A stretch of 64,000 nt of DNA, taken from assembly GCA_023014365.1 (NCBI GenBank), contig JAEBUN010000002.1, positions 744,001-808,000 of the forward strand, read 5' to 3'. Below are positions 34,783-45,325 of the stretch, piece after piece (position 1 is the first letter of the stretch; each line of letters opens with the position of its first letter). Source of the stretch: Lepiota brunneoincarnata (Eukaryota; Basidiomycota; Agaricomycetes; Agaricales; Agaricaceae). Below the pieces are notes generated by a model. The model was not told where the DNA came from. It ran no database searches and saw nothing but the letters and a program-made list of their open reading frames with translations. The position numbers and the translations under genes are program-made.

Positions 34783-35237
34783 GTATTGGAAAGGGAGAAG
34801 ATTGGTAGTAGATTAGTCGGAATGTTCTCTGCGTGGATTTGTATGTACACGGCGATCTCGAACAGGAAGTCCTCTGCAACTCAGAAGGCCTGGGGTCACG
34901 AGTGTATCATTTGAGTGACCGCGTAATTACCGAGTGACATTGACAACATCGGGCGATCATTCCAATTAGGTATTCAATCCCCTCCCCCACATTTAACCCT
35001 GAATCCGTACCAGTCTGATAGCTGCTACCATCGGAACTCCCAGGGCGAGACATAAGACATGATGCATTGAAGACCATGCGAGTGCTGGAGTCGTTGTTGT
35101 GCGTTCGGACTCGCAATACATCATCTAACGCGCTCTCTGGCTTCACTCAGAAAATAATAGCAGCCAAGACGAACAAATTTATCATATAGAGCATGGCATA
35201 ACTACAACATAATACTTCCTTAAGGGTTCGTGACACT
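34783..35237. other. Convergent intergenic region
   Basis: 455 bp between the converging ends of RTC3 and hydrophobin 1. I see no gene; open frames are short and composition is 3'-UTR-like. Confidence 0.5.
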
Positions 35238-35724
35238 TTAGAGGTTGATGTTGACGGGGGTACAGCCAATGGCAACAAGTCCATCTGTAGGGGGGAGGTC
35301 ATCCCAGTCAGCATGCCATGTGAAGGAAAGACAAGTTTAACCAAGCCCGGTTGGTAGTAGCTTACGGAAGGAATTGTCCTCGCAACAAACGGTCTGGGCG
35401 GAACTGTAGGGTTTGGTCAGTATCATCACCATGTGGGTTTCCCCCACTTTGCAAAGCACGGCTATCTTACCAAGAGTTGCCTCCAACACCGATGACGCTG
35501 ATGGGGTCACAGGTTAAGCCAATGGGGACAGTCAAGTCCTGGACGACAACGCCCACGAGGGCGAGGAGTTTAGCCGCACCGTCGCTCCCCGCAGCCTCGA
35601 CTTGCTGGCAACACTGGATAGGACCAGTGGTGCACTCGCTAGCTGGGGTGGTACGGCGGGCTGGGGATGCCACCGCAAGGGTGGCGAGGGCGATAGCAAC
35701 AAGAGCAGAGAGGTTGAATTGCAT
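35238..35724 (-). CDS. Class I hydrophobin 1
   Basis: Small secreted amphipathic protein that self-assembles into rodlets on aerial hyphae and fruiting-body surfaces. Exons 35724-35471, 35403-35366 (38 nt) and 35284-35238 give 112 residues. A signal peptide (MQFNLSALVAIALATLAVAS) is followed by the eight-cysteine class I pattern: C-x6-CC (ECTTGPIQCC), a long hydrophobic loop with C before DPISVIG, C-x5-CC (NSC-SAQTVCC) and a last C in IGCTPVNINL. The TATA-like GATAAAAAG lies at 35793-35785 on the minus strand, about 60 bp before the start. Two paralogues lie 2-4 kb to the right in the opposite orientation. Confidence 0.95.
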
Positions 35725-37475
35725 CAGAGAGGTCGTTGAAGAAATGTGTTTGGACTGGGGTTAAACATTGCGAGGACCCCCTTGCTTTTTATCCTGTTGA
35801 ACGTCCAATGTTATCTTTGTCTTTCGTCAGCAGAGGCAGGCAGATGTGAGCATTGACGACACAAGAATCAGAGTATATTTACAACCAAGTCGTCATCTTC
35901 AGCGACATTCCGTTCCCTCATCAACTCGACATAGCCAGAAATCGTTCACAAGCTGAACCACGACATATCAAGAAGCGTTGGAGTGCGAACGACGTTTTGA
36001 AAATGTGGAGCCGCTAGAACTATTGAAATTGAAATTTCCGCAAGGACAACAAGACGGAGATTGGATCGGATCGGGTTTGTGGCACTGGCTATCCGCGCAG
36101 GAAAAGGGGCCAATCATTGATGGGAGTCCGGAGCGGACACAGCCCTGAGTTTTTTTGAGGAATTTTTTTGCAGCCTTTCTGTTGGCAGCAGCTCGCCAGG
36201 AGCGACGCCCAAAACTTGCTTCAGCCATAGATTTCTCTGGTATATGCAAGCTCGAGGTGGTCGCCAACACCCACGGGGCTCGCACAGGGGGGCTCACCCC
36301 AGCGGACCGCCTTCACATGTGATGGTCAGGAGGTTCTGTCGGGTGGGCCACTGACGTTTGGAGTTGCATTCTCGTAAACAGAGTTGTTATCGTGAAAGAC
36401 ACGCAGGAGTGGAGTGCAGAAGCAACGAAGTGAGGAAAAAGCATGCAGCGTCATGCAGCACAGGGGCGGAAAAAAGGCGGACGACAGATTAGTCTTTCAA
36501 ATCAAATCCCATCGGGGTGAATAAATCAGACGGTCCTGGTAAAACGTTCCAGAGTCCGTGTGTTTCCTGATGTTCGGAGATTCACGACAAGTGACAGGAA
36601 GGTGCGTCATGGACGTCTTGCTGGGAGTTTTTCTGTTGTATTGAGAAGGTTGGGAGTGTTGTGTTTTCCAAAGTTGGAGGGAAGAGAGCGTGGTAGGATC
36701 ATACAGCCTCTGTGTCCTCGGAACACGGTGGTGTCCGACGAGAAGAGCTGTCTTGTTCATGATGTCCAAATTTGTTTGTTTTCACAGCCCTGGCGAATAA
36801 AGCCCGCAGGTTCGTTCGTCAGAAAGCATGTCATAGGCGCGTTCAGAGGACCTGCCGTGACCTGAATGAGCTGAAGACGAGGCTCACAGATTGGGTCGGG
36901 ACCAAGCCTGGATCGAAATGAATTAATTTTGTCTGATGATCGTGTGAAATTCGCAAACAACCCGGCTCAGTGGTCCTACCCGCATCTACAATCACAGGGG
37001 AACTCAATACTCTGATTGACGAGGAAGAGCTGAGCATCTTGAATACACACTGCCCGTCAAGCGGTGGAGTGGGTGAGTGAGTGAACATGTGGGCTCAATG
37101 CACTGAGCTCATCCACTTGCACTTGTTTGTCCCTGGTCGCATCCTCCATTCGCCTGTTGCACATAGAGTCTCTTGTCCTTACAACATGTGATCCCTTGCG
37201 AGCAGAAGCAATTTCGTCCACGTATTTGATAAGTGTGGGTGCGACTGGGAGAGCCCGCTGCCAATTTCATATACTTACACTAGCATGGAGAGAGCGGGTC
37301 CGAGCTTTAGCACATCCATCAAAACACGCTGTGGAAGCGAATAGTCATGCGCTGATGGCTGATGGCCTTCAGGGGAGCCCAAAAAATCTGGTCATTCCGC
37401 TCCACCAAGATGTTGGCAAGTTGAAAATTTTCGCGATGCGCCCGCGCAACACTGGAAAAATGGACCCCAAAAAAT

Positions 37476-37509
37476 CCTCTCTACATTCCAGGAACGGAAT
37501 GTAGAGAGG
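37476..37509. promoter_or_regulatory. Perfect 14-bp inverted repeat upstream of hydrophobin 2 TATA box
   Basis: Left arm 37476-37489 (CCTCTCTACATTCC) and right arm 37496-37509 are exact reverse complements around a 6-bp centre. The repeat ends 7 bp before the TATA box at 37517. It could be a dimeric regulator's operator or a DNA hairpin. Confidence 0.7.
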
Positions 37510-37516
37510 AAACACG

Positions 37517-37523
37517 TATAAAA
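37517..37523 (+). promoter_or_regulatory. TATA box of hydrophobin 2
   Basis: TATAAAA in the context ACACGTATAAAAGC, 82 bp before the start codon. Strong TATA boxes suit the very high, stage-specific expression usual for hydrophobins. Confidence 0.75.
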
Positions 37524-37598
37524 GCATTCGTGTTTTTGCCTCTTGTTTCCTCAGTTCGAGCACATTCCCAGTAGTTCAACCCCACCCTCTTAGCCATC

Positions 37599-38036
37599 AT
37601 GCAATTCAAGCTCTCTGCTCTCGTCGCTGCTACTCTTGCCACTGCTGTTCTCGCCACTGGGCTCTCCAGCCAGTGCAACACCGGGCCTGTCCAGTGCTGC
37701 AACAGCCTCGAGAAGGCTGATGGTGCCACTGCTTCCCAGCTCTTGGGACTCTTGGGTGTCGTGGTTCAGGATGTTAATATCCTCGTCGGCATTACCTGCT
37801 CCCCTATCAGTGTCATTGGTGTCGGGGGCAACTCCTGGTATGTTGCGTGACCATGTCAAAGGCGGAACGTATGCTTACCCATTTCTGCAGCACTGCTCAA
37901 ACCGTTTGCTGCGAGAATAACAACTTCAGTAGGCCCACCACCTACTCCCCTTCTCGTCCCTCTGTTCGTGTCTTGTCTAACGCAACCTTCCTTAGATGGC
38001 ATTATTGCCCTCGGATGCAACAACATCAACATCTAA
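37599..38036 (+). CDS. Class I hydrophobin 2
   Basis: Exons 37599-37837, 37891-37928 (38 nt) and 37996-38036 give 105 residues. Signal peptide MQFKLSALVAATLATAVLAT, then QCNTGPVQCC, a hydrophobic loop GLLGVVVQDVNILVGITC, NSC-TAQTVCC and a last Cys in ALGCNNINI: the complete class I set. It is the closest of the three to hydrophobin 1 (shared SPISVIGVGGNS and DPISVIGVGGNS). The mature N-terminus before the first Cys is very short (GLSSQ). Confidence 0.95.
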
Positions 38037-38943
38037 GTTGAGGCGCTGATGGGCAGTAGATTTATGTCTGGTTGAGAGTTTGTATCTGCTGCTGAACGCT
38101 TATTCTGTATACCCTTGACGTTTGAATGGGACATTTTGACCGTTGTTGTTCGCTATTATGAACGCGAGAGACCAGGAACACACTCAAACTATACTGACCC
38201 CGAAATCGTCGATCGTAAGAGCGTGTCCCACAAATAATTGTTGAAGAATTCTCCCGCTCCACACATATTCCTCGGTATTTCTCTCATGACTATGGGCGTG
38301 AGAATGCATGCGCTCACATGCAATATTGCGGCTGTCCACCTCTCAGCGAAATAGCCTGCCGTTCATACTTGTGCTCACAAGTGAATCAGGTTTTTCGCTC
38401 GCGTCATTTGTGAGAGGAAGTGTGTGATACTGATGGCGGCGAATAGAGATGTTTGGAACGTTAAATGTTTAACGCCACACGTATAAATACTCGTCTATTT
38501 TTATCCACCCTGGCCCTGCTCTCCCCATCTTAGGGCGCTAGTTGGTCATCATACAAAGACCATATGCCCCTGCGCAAGCAAGTCTTTAGGTTCGGCCGTT
38601 GTTCAATCTCGCTCTGGCACGGCCGTAGCTATAGCTATGTCAAGAGTCCACTGACTTTCCAGTACGTGGGGGAGTCAGCAAGGACCGGGCGATCCGGAAC
38701 ATGTAAGGGAGCTTTGTCCTAGTTGCTCACAATATCCCCTAAAGTACTTCACTGGAGCATCGCCTCGATGCACCGGCGCACTGAGAATAGCACAGAACAT
38801 ATCCACATGCCTCCGCAGCGGGTCCTCGGTATAAAATGCAACAGCATTCCCAACCTCAACCAATCCCTCTCCAGGGCTTAAGAATCTCAAGTCAAGAAGC
38901 CCTCAAGACCAGGCGCACCCCCACCCGCCCCTCAGCTTTTGAG
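38037..38943. other. Intergenic, hydrophobins 2 to 3, with two TATA boxes
   Basis: 907 bp. Contains a proximal TATA box for hydrophobin 3 (TATAAAA, about 38831-38837) and a second promoter-like module at 38459-38489 (16-bp palindrome plus TATAAATA) with no coding region directly after it. No gene otherwise. Confidence 0.5.
38459..38489 (+). promoter_or_regulatory. Palindrome plus TATA box without adjacent gene
   Basis: CGTTAAA (38459-38465), 2-bp centre, TTTAACG (38468-38474), then ACACGTATAAATA with TATA at 38482-38489. The ACACGTATAAA context is identical to the hydrophobin 2 promoter. The next start codon of a real gene is 455 bp away. Confidence 0.5.
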
Positions 38944-39485
38944 ATGCGCCCCCTTGTCACATCCATACCTTCCCTTACCACCCTCCTTGTCCTCACAGCT
39001 TTACAGTTCTCACTCGCACTCGCCATCCCCTCTCCATCCTTCTTGAATCTCCTCAGCCGGACCAGGCTCCCGCGAGACATCGCCGGAAGCCAATGCACAT
39101 CCGGACCTGTCCTATGTTGCATCACTGTCCAACCCGCTTCTGACACAGAAGTTGCCTCCCTTCTTGGTCTCATGGGTGTCCAAGTGGATGATGGGAATAC
39201 ACCTGTGGGTGTCTCATGTGCCCCGGTGCCGATGATTGGATTGGGGAACCGTACATGGTGTGTATTATTGTGTAATATTTCCCATCTTGCTCAATGCAGT
39301 CGCTGATGTGCCCCGATTTTTTTTTTTTTTTTTGGTGTAGTCCGACGCAGGTTGTATGTTGTGAGAGGAACAAGTACAGTGCGTGTTCATGTGACCATTC
39401 TCGTTAAGATGAACCGAGTAACTTGCTGCTTCCAACAGATGGGTTGGTTGCCACCGGGTGCCAGAATGCAACCATCAATCAATAG
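38944..39485 (+). CDS. Class I hydrophobin 3
   Basis: Exons 38944-39257, 39341-39378 (38 nt) and 39439-39485 give 132 residues. Signal peptide around MRPLVTSIPSLTTLLVLTAL ending near LALAIPS. Mature protein has an extra 20-residue N-terminal stretch, then QCTSGPVLCC, a loop GLMGVQVDDGNTPVGVSC, TWC-PTQVVCC and a last Cys in ATGCQNATINQ. More diverged than the other two but with the same exon plan. An in-frame ATG at 38836 is rejected as start because the TATA box lies at about 38831. Intron 1 contains a T17 run. Confidence 0.93.
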
Positions 39486-39822
39486 ATATTAATAGCGACC
39501 CTGCGTACCAAGCGAGTCAATACCCGTGTGTCAGGTGCGGGTCGCGGAAGCAGAGCACCCACGCGTCGTCTCTGAGAGGTGATTCCTCTGTTCTGGGGTT
39601 CACCTCGAGTCATATATCGGTCCTCGGTGTAATATCCTGCGGTCGAGCTAATCCATATATTTAAATCCTGTGTGAATGTGTCCAATTACTAAGTGGTATG
39701 TACATAATATACTAGATAAGGTAGAATGCCGGAGTCTCGGTACCCAACAAGGGTACTGATTCCTGCCTCCGTCGCGCTTCGTCTATACAACAATGAATTA
39801 GATCTAGTTCTCTCCACTTCCT
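39486..39822. other. Convergent intergenic region
   Basis: 337 bp between the converging ends of hydrophobin 3 and the AFG1-like gene; nothing supported. Confidence 0.5.
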
Positions 39823-41884
39823 TCAGTCCTGTCCGGCAGTCTCCGCCCACTCCTTGCTCCCCATCTGCACTAGCCTCGAACATGCTCTTGCGAATGCAAA
39901 AACTTCTTCTTCACCTGTGAACATCGAGCTGTTTCCTACGATCTCGGTTGACAAGCCCTACCAGGTCCCGTGAGTAGAGGATATTAGAGCGAGAATAAAG
40001 TTTAGACGCACGAGATCATCCATAACACTACGCATGTGATCCGAAATACCTTTATCGCCTTTACTGTCGTCATCCGAAAAGATTTGGTACACGGGTACTT
40101 CAGAAAGCACGAACAACTTGGTCTAGGATTTATAGGATCAGGCATGGCTGATTAACCGGTATATGGTTGGGCATACCTTGCTTTCGTAGCAGGCTGTTAA
40201 GAGAAAAAGGTCAGAGTGGGCACTGGCGAGAGTGTGAACAAACGACCCACCATCAATAAATGTGATAAACCTCCTCGCCTGAAAGGGAACAGGTAATCTA
40301 TTGGCATCATCTCCGCCGTTTTCGAGGAAATCAGTCTCACCAGATCCTTCTGACCGAGCCCCATCTTGGGTATGTCCAACACAAATATTGTCCCGAAATT
40401 GTTCGTTATCTCGATATAATCCGCAGCGCTCAAGGGCTGGCCACATAGATCGTCAAATTGAAACTTGGCAATCCTCGAGGTACTTTCTGGAATCACGAGC
40501 TTACGCCCCCATGAATCGACAGTCCGGTTCCGGATAGGGTGGATCTGCAGGGTCTTCCGATGCGAGCGCCTCGAAGATTTTGTTAATCTCGGATGTATTC
40601 TCAGGTGTGAAGGGATCATAATAGACGTGTGATAAGGCGCGTGGTATACGACGATAATCTGCAACTCGTCCGATGCATAAAGTCGGTTAAAATGAATGCT
40701 ATAAACTACGTACCAGTTCCAGAATTCAAGTCCGTCACTTCAAATTGTGACTTCAAGAGCTCAATGGCCGGAATGAAGCTTGACCTTTGAATTCCGTTTT
40801 TGTACAAGTCATCTGGGTGTCGACTGTTTCGTCCGCATTAGTACTCGTGCATCCTGGTTCTTAAAGAAGATAGAAGGGCAGAAGACAAGGAACTCACTTT
40901 GATGTCATCACACAAACCACACCATAATTGAGCAATGACTCTAATAAGCGCCGTAGAATCATCGCATCGGCGATATCAGTCACCTGGAACAAAAAAATCT
41001 GAAGAAATACGGAAATACCTCTGTAGGCATTAACATACCTGGAACTCGTCGAAACAGAGCACAGAAGCTTCGTTGGCCAGGTCTCTCGCAACAGGGAGAA
41101 TAGGATCACCACCATTAGAACCTAGGGCGATCTTGGCTGCATGCACCCGTTTGTGGACGTCGACCATGAAAGCATGGAAGTGGACTCGGCGTTTACGGGT
41201 GATGTTAGGTGGGAGGGTGTGGTAAAAAAGGTCCATGAGCATAGTCTTGCCGGTACCGACGTCGCCATACAAATAGAGCCCCTTGGGTGTGTCCGCCGGG
41301 GGTGCCGTCGGCAGCGGGTCTTCGCGAGTAAAGAGACGAGAAAGCTAGATTTAGAGATGAATTACTACTCCATTCATAGCGGGATGCAGACGTACCAGAC
41401 CGGAAGGTTTGGGAAGTTCGGGTATCTTGGATGGTGTGTACCGAGCCAGTTCATCATGCAGATCGTGCAGCTTCTGTATAATCCTAGTTTGATACGCATC
41501 CCCGCGCAGCGCACCAGCTGCTACCAACTGCTGGTATCGAATCAGGGGCGTGATGATATCTGCGCACAATCCACTCGATGAGCGAAGTTCTTACTGCCCA
41601 AACTATTGAAAACACCATATCATACCACTATAGATGGGGATAGCTGTACGATGCGGAGTGTGGGACCGCCCCTTAGGACCAGCAAGCAACGAGGGATCTA
41701 CCCCTGCAGCACCGGAAGGAATGGAAGCAAGGGACGAGCTCTGTGCTCGATGGGGTGGTTCAGGTGTTGATGTCATGTACTGATGAGTTGTCGGTCGTGA
41801 GGGGGTAGTTGAGAGCCTGGCGCAGCGTAAGGGGGATGCTGACCGCATGTAAGAAGAGACTGTGAGCGTGCGTACTGCCTTCAT
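39823..41884 (-). CDS. AFG1: AFG1-like mitochondrial ATPase
   Basis: AAA-type ATPase of the AFG1/LACE1 family, inner-membrane associated and involved in turnover of mitochondrially encoded respiratory subunits. N-terminus [20 protein letters not shown] is a plausible presequence. Landmarks: [39 protein letters not shown] with Walker A at 41266-41243, [17 protein letters not shown], Walker [29 protein letters not shown] and a C-terminal [14 protein letters not shown] region. The last exon ends [10 protein letters not shown] at 39823. About eight short introns; not all borders were fixed. An in-frame ATG at 41911 is an alternative start. The promoter to UreF is 148 bp and shared. Confidence 0.9.
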
Positions 41885-42032
41885 CGTAGACGATGACGAC
41901 GACAACGACAAAAGGACGGGATGAATTTCAGGCTTAGATCCGCTGCAAACACCGCCGGAAAAACGCAGTATGTAAACGCCGGAATAGCACGTGCCTCACA
42001 TAGATTGCTAATTAGGTAATCAGCCTCTGCTC

Positions 42033-42948
42033 ATGGACTCTGACGACGACGAGACGTACATCCTCCTCCTTCTCGCAGACAGCAACCTGCCCACAGGTTC
42101 GTTTGTCGCGTCCGCAGGCCTTGAGTCATACGTTGCACATGGATTTTTGTCTGGCTCGACCTCCATCGTTCAATTTGTCCGCGATAGCCTCGTGACTTAT
42201 GCACGGACGGCTCTCCCGTTTATTTCCGATGCGCACCACCTCCTAACTGCCTATGCCAGTAGTGTCGGTGGCTCGACGGACGACGAAGAGCTCACAGGGA
42301 TCCTGAATAAATTGGTTGAGCTGGATGATCTGTATGAAGCCATGACCTTGAACCATGTCGCAAGGAGAGCATCGAAAGCACAAGGAATCGCGCTCCTTAC
42401 ATTATATTCCAAGGGATTCTCGCGGCCTCCCGCACTCTCACGCCATGTCGGCGACCCGACTCGCGCACAAGATGCACAATTATCGCGACTTCTGGACAAA
42501 TATAAAATGTCCATTCGGCGTGAAGAAGCCCCGGGACATTTACCAATCTGTTGGGGCATGCTCACTGGTGCGCTCGGGCTGACATTAGGTGCAGTCTTAT
42601 ATTTTTTTTTCTAAGTGTGTAATATTATATATGCTTATCAATCACAATGTTAGAACGCGCACAATACCTTCCACCTTTTCCTCCACGCACGGAGTCTTCT
42701 TTCCGCCTCGGTGAGGCTAAACGATAGTCGGCCCGTACGGGGCCCAGCAAATACTTCTGCACGCAGTTCGTCCTCTCGTTGCGGCCGAGGCTCAAAAGGC
42801 TCGAGATCTCCGCACAGGACTGCTGTCTAACGATGATGCGAAGCAGAACTTTGATCAAACCCTCCATGGCCCAGCCAACACCTGGCCATTGGGTGAGATC
42901 ATTGCTGCTAGACATGACCTGCAACATTCGCGTATTTTCAATAGTTGA
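42033..42948 (+). CDS. ureF: Urease accessory protein UreF, with apparent frame breaks in exon 2
   Basis: UreF, with UreG and UreD, inserts nickel into apo-urease. Exon 1 (42033-42588) reads cleanly: LLLADSNLPTGSFVASAGLE, HGFLSGS, then MLTGALGLTLG, all family landmarks. Exon 2 (42654-42948) keeps recognisable sequence, but in three successive frames: ERAQYL, then HLFLHARSLLSASVRLN, then GPYGAQQILLHAVRPLV to FNS and a stop at 42946-42948. Each switch needs one base too many, near 42671 and 42727. Without correction the protein stops early. Either a recent inactivation or two base-call insertions. Confidence 0.8.
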
Positions 42949-43029
42949 GGCAACCATAATTTCCCCGCCAGCTCAAGAAAAAAGAAAACACCAATTTTAT
43001 TCTCACTGCTCAAAACGGAAAACACTACC

Positions 43030-44204
43030 TCATCCAGCAACAGTAAGCGCCAGCCTCGACGACACTTCCGCCTGGCTCCTTACAAGGTTCGCCAAATACG
43101 AAATCATAAGCGTATCCTGCAAAGCTCGATCCAAACCCACTAACTTCCTCGCCAGTACCAATACTCGCACCGAGCGTATCCATGAGGTACCTCCCAATCG
43201 CAGGATCGCCTTTGACTTCACCGCGGATAACGGACTGGACGTAGCTAAGGACGCGATCAAGCATCGAGGAGACGTCTTGGATAGCTTTTTCTAGGACGTC
43301 AAGGTCTGTGACTGGCTGCGGTGTCGTCAAAGTCGAGGAGTTTGAAGTGTTGGTGAGGAGGTCGACTGGGAGAGATGGTTATTACTAGGAGATGCGGGAG
43401 GGGAAGAGAGACTTACGCCCGCTTTGCTCAGCCTCATGGAAGCGTAGTTCGACTGGAACAGGGGCAAAGACGCAATTTTCAGCTTTTGGCACCACGCCAA
43501 CTGGCTGAGCTGTACCCGTTGACTAATGTCAGCGATTTGAAACGAGAAGAGTGTTACACACCCACCTAATATATGCCTTGACACCGGCTTCTTCACCTTC
43601 GACGATCCCGGTGTTTAGCGTAATATGCACCGCAGGTTGAGGAGCAGTCTCTAATGAATAGAAATTCTGAATAAGGGCAGAATAAGTATTGAGGTTCGAC
43701 CCCTGTTGAATACCTATCCAAACCCAGCACCCAAAACTCAGCAAATCACACGCAAGAAACAAAAGCACAGAATACATACCACCCGACAATAACTTCCTTC
43801 GGATTCACTTTATGATGCAACTCATACATCGTCCGATGGTACTCCATATCCACCGCAACTTGCTCGTCCGTCTCGCTGTGCAGGACCGCAAAGGCCGAGT
43901 GGATTTCGACTTCATTATCTGTTCGTCTGCCCAGGAGTGTGCCGATAACACGGTCTTGTTGATCTGTGCGCCGGAGGTAGTGATCGAGGATGGTGAAAAG
44001 TGCGACTGGGTGGACGATGACGTTGGATGGGATGCGGCTGAGTGTTTTTTTGTTTTTTTTCGTAAGTTGTTGTAGGGTGACATGGATAGATAAGTAGTTA
44101 GGGTTTCCAGGTGGTTAGATATGTATTGATTAGAATGCGTACAGAGGGTTATGTGGCCCAGACCCGGAAATATGTGTCGCGGACGACAGAGGTCCGAAAG
44201 CCAT
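43030..44204 (-). CDS. EIF3F: Translation initiation factor eIF3 subunit f
   Basis: MPN-domain subunit of the eIF3 complex. Exon 1 44204-44143 ([20 protein letters not shown]) splices to exon 2 from 44037, giving [40 protein letters not shown] and [20 protein letters not shown]. Later exons carry [34 protein letters not shown] and a C-terminus [20 protein letters not shown], then [20 protein letters not shown]. The last intron is best read as 46 nt, because the true C-terminus lies in a different frame from the longest open frame. The MPN domain lacks a full JAMM metal motif, as expected for eIF3f. It converges on UreF, with 81 bp between the two ends. Confidence 0.92.
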
Positions 44205-44366
44205 ATTTTTGTGACCTCAAATAGAGAATTTGATCTTGCGACTGCAAAGCTGAGTGAAATCTTCAGTCTGCGTGGGAATAAGAAACGGGTGTTGCCGAGA
44301 ACCAGTTGAGGGGTGTTTCGCTCCGTGACGCTCAGAAAAAAAAACACAACACTCCAAACCCTCAAT

Positions 44367-44720
44367 ATGCCCTCTGAAGACACAAAGGTATGGTTAATGA
44401 CCACACATACACACACCGGTCATAGTTAACTCGTTTCACAGGAACGCATCGCAAAGGTCGTCGAAGTTAGCCGTGTACGTTCCCTTGTCCTCACCACCTC
44501 GCTCACACTTATATTCTCATAACTCATACCCAACCCAGACTGTCCTGCACTACGGCTGGATCCCGTTCATCATCTACGTCGGGTTCACAAGGAGCAACCC
44601 CCAGCCCTCGCTCATCAAGTACGTTTCCCCCCACTACTTCCCCCTCGTCTCTCCAACCCTCCCCCCCTTGCTTCGCTAACTGACCCCCCGCATTGCAGAC
44701 TCATCAGCCCCCTGGCGTAA
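44367..44720 (+). CDS. TOM7: Mitochondrial import receptor subunit TOM7
   Basis: Small tail-anchored subunit of the outer-membrane TOM translocase that modulates its assembly. Four exons (44367-44387, 44442-44474, 44539-44618, 44699-44720) give 51 residues: MPSEDTK, ERIAKVVEVSR, TVLHYGWIPFIIYVGFTRSN and PQPSLIKLISPLA. The transmembrane HYGWIPFIIYVGF and the following TRSNPQPS are diagnostic. Too small and fragmented to be seen by simple open-frame search. The 162 bp to the divergent eIF3f start is a shared promoter. Confidence 0.95.
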
Positions 44721-45325
44721 AAATAAAATAAAAACAAAAGACACCACCATAGCTCTACCCCGTGTCCACGTCGCGTTCAATTACCTCGAGTGTGCTTGGG
44801 TCCTTACGTGTGTCCGACCTGCAACCAACGTCACATCCGTTCGCTGGACGCCGTTGTGTGCCCACACAACCCGAACACGAACGCAGCATGTGTACGATAT
44901 AATACTGCAATAAATAATCGACTTTCTGTTCTGAAACATGGGATTGAACGAGTAAGAGTGGCCTGTCGTGCTAGAAATTTTGGTGCGGGGCATTTTTAAA
45001 CACTCATTAGGTATGTCATGATACTTTCTTCCTCTTTCCAGTCTGGTTGGAGCAATGATTTTATACGTCGTGGTGGCATGTTGAACACTTTTTTGTCTTC
45101 TTCGTGCTCTGAAACGTCAGTCGTTCGATTAACCGCCACTTCTGGGCTGGTTTGCGTGGCTGGATCTCAGTGTGGAAATGACAAGGCCAGATATGAGCTC
45201 CTTCCAACTTGTCTGCGAACTATCACGATGAAAGGAGCCGAATACTAAAATTATTACCCTAGAAATCGCTGCAACAAGAAACACAGCAAATATTCCTTAA
45301 CCAATTAAGAATAAGTGGGAGAAAG
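44721..45325. other. Convergent intergenic region
   Basis: 605 bp between the TOM7 end and the RING-protein stop. Short frames only; nothing supported. Confidence 0.5.

Larger units (their letters stand above)
35725..37598. other. Divergent intergenic region between hydrophobins 1 and 2
   Basis: 1.87 kb without a supported gene. A Cys-containing minus frame (35968-36297) has no hydrophobin spacing or signal peptide and I do not call it. The right edge holds the hydrophobin 2 promoter with a palindrome and TATA box. Confidence 0.5.

Noticed and set aside
35968..36297. Cys-containing minus frame as a fourth hydrophobin or small secreted protein
   Set aside because: No signal peptide and no C-x6-CC / C-x5-CC spacing; lies in the long hydrophobin intergenic region.
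38836..38943. Upstream start for hydrophobin 3
   Set aside because: The TATA box lies at about 38831, so the ATG at 38836 would precede transcription; the signal peptide begins at 38944.
35238..45000. Biosynthetic or functional gene cluster beyond the hydrophobins
   Set aside because: Neighbours are unrelated housekeeping genes (AFG1, UreF, eIF3f, TOM7) with ordinary promoters.
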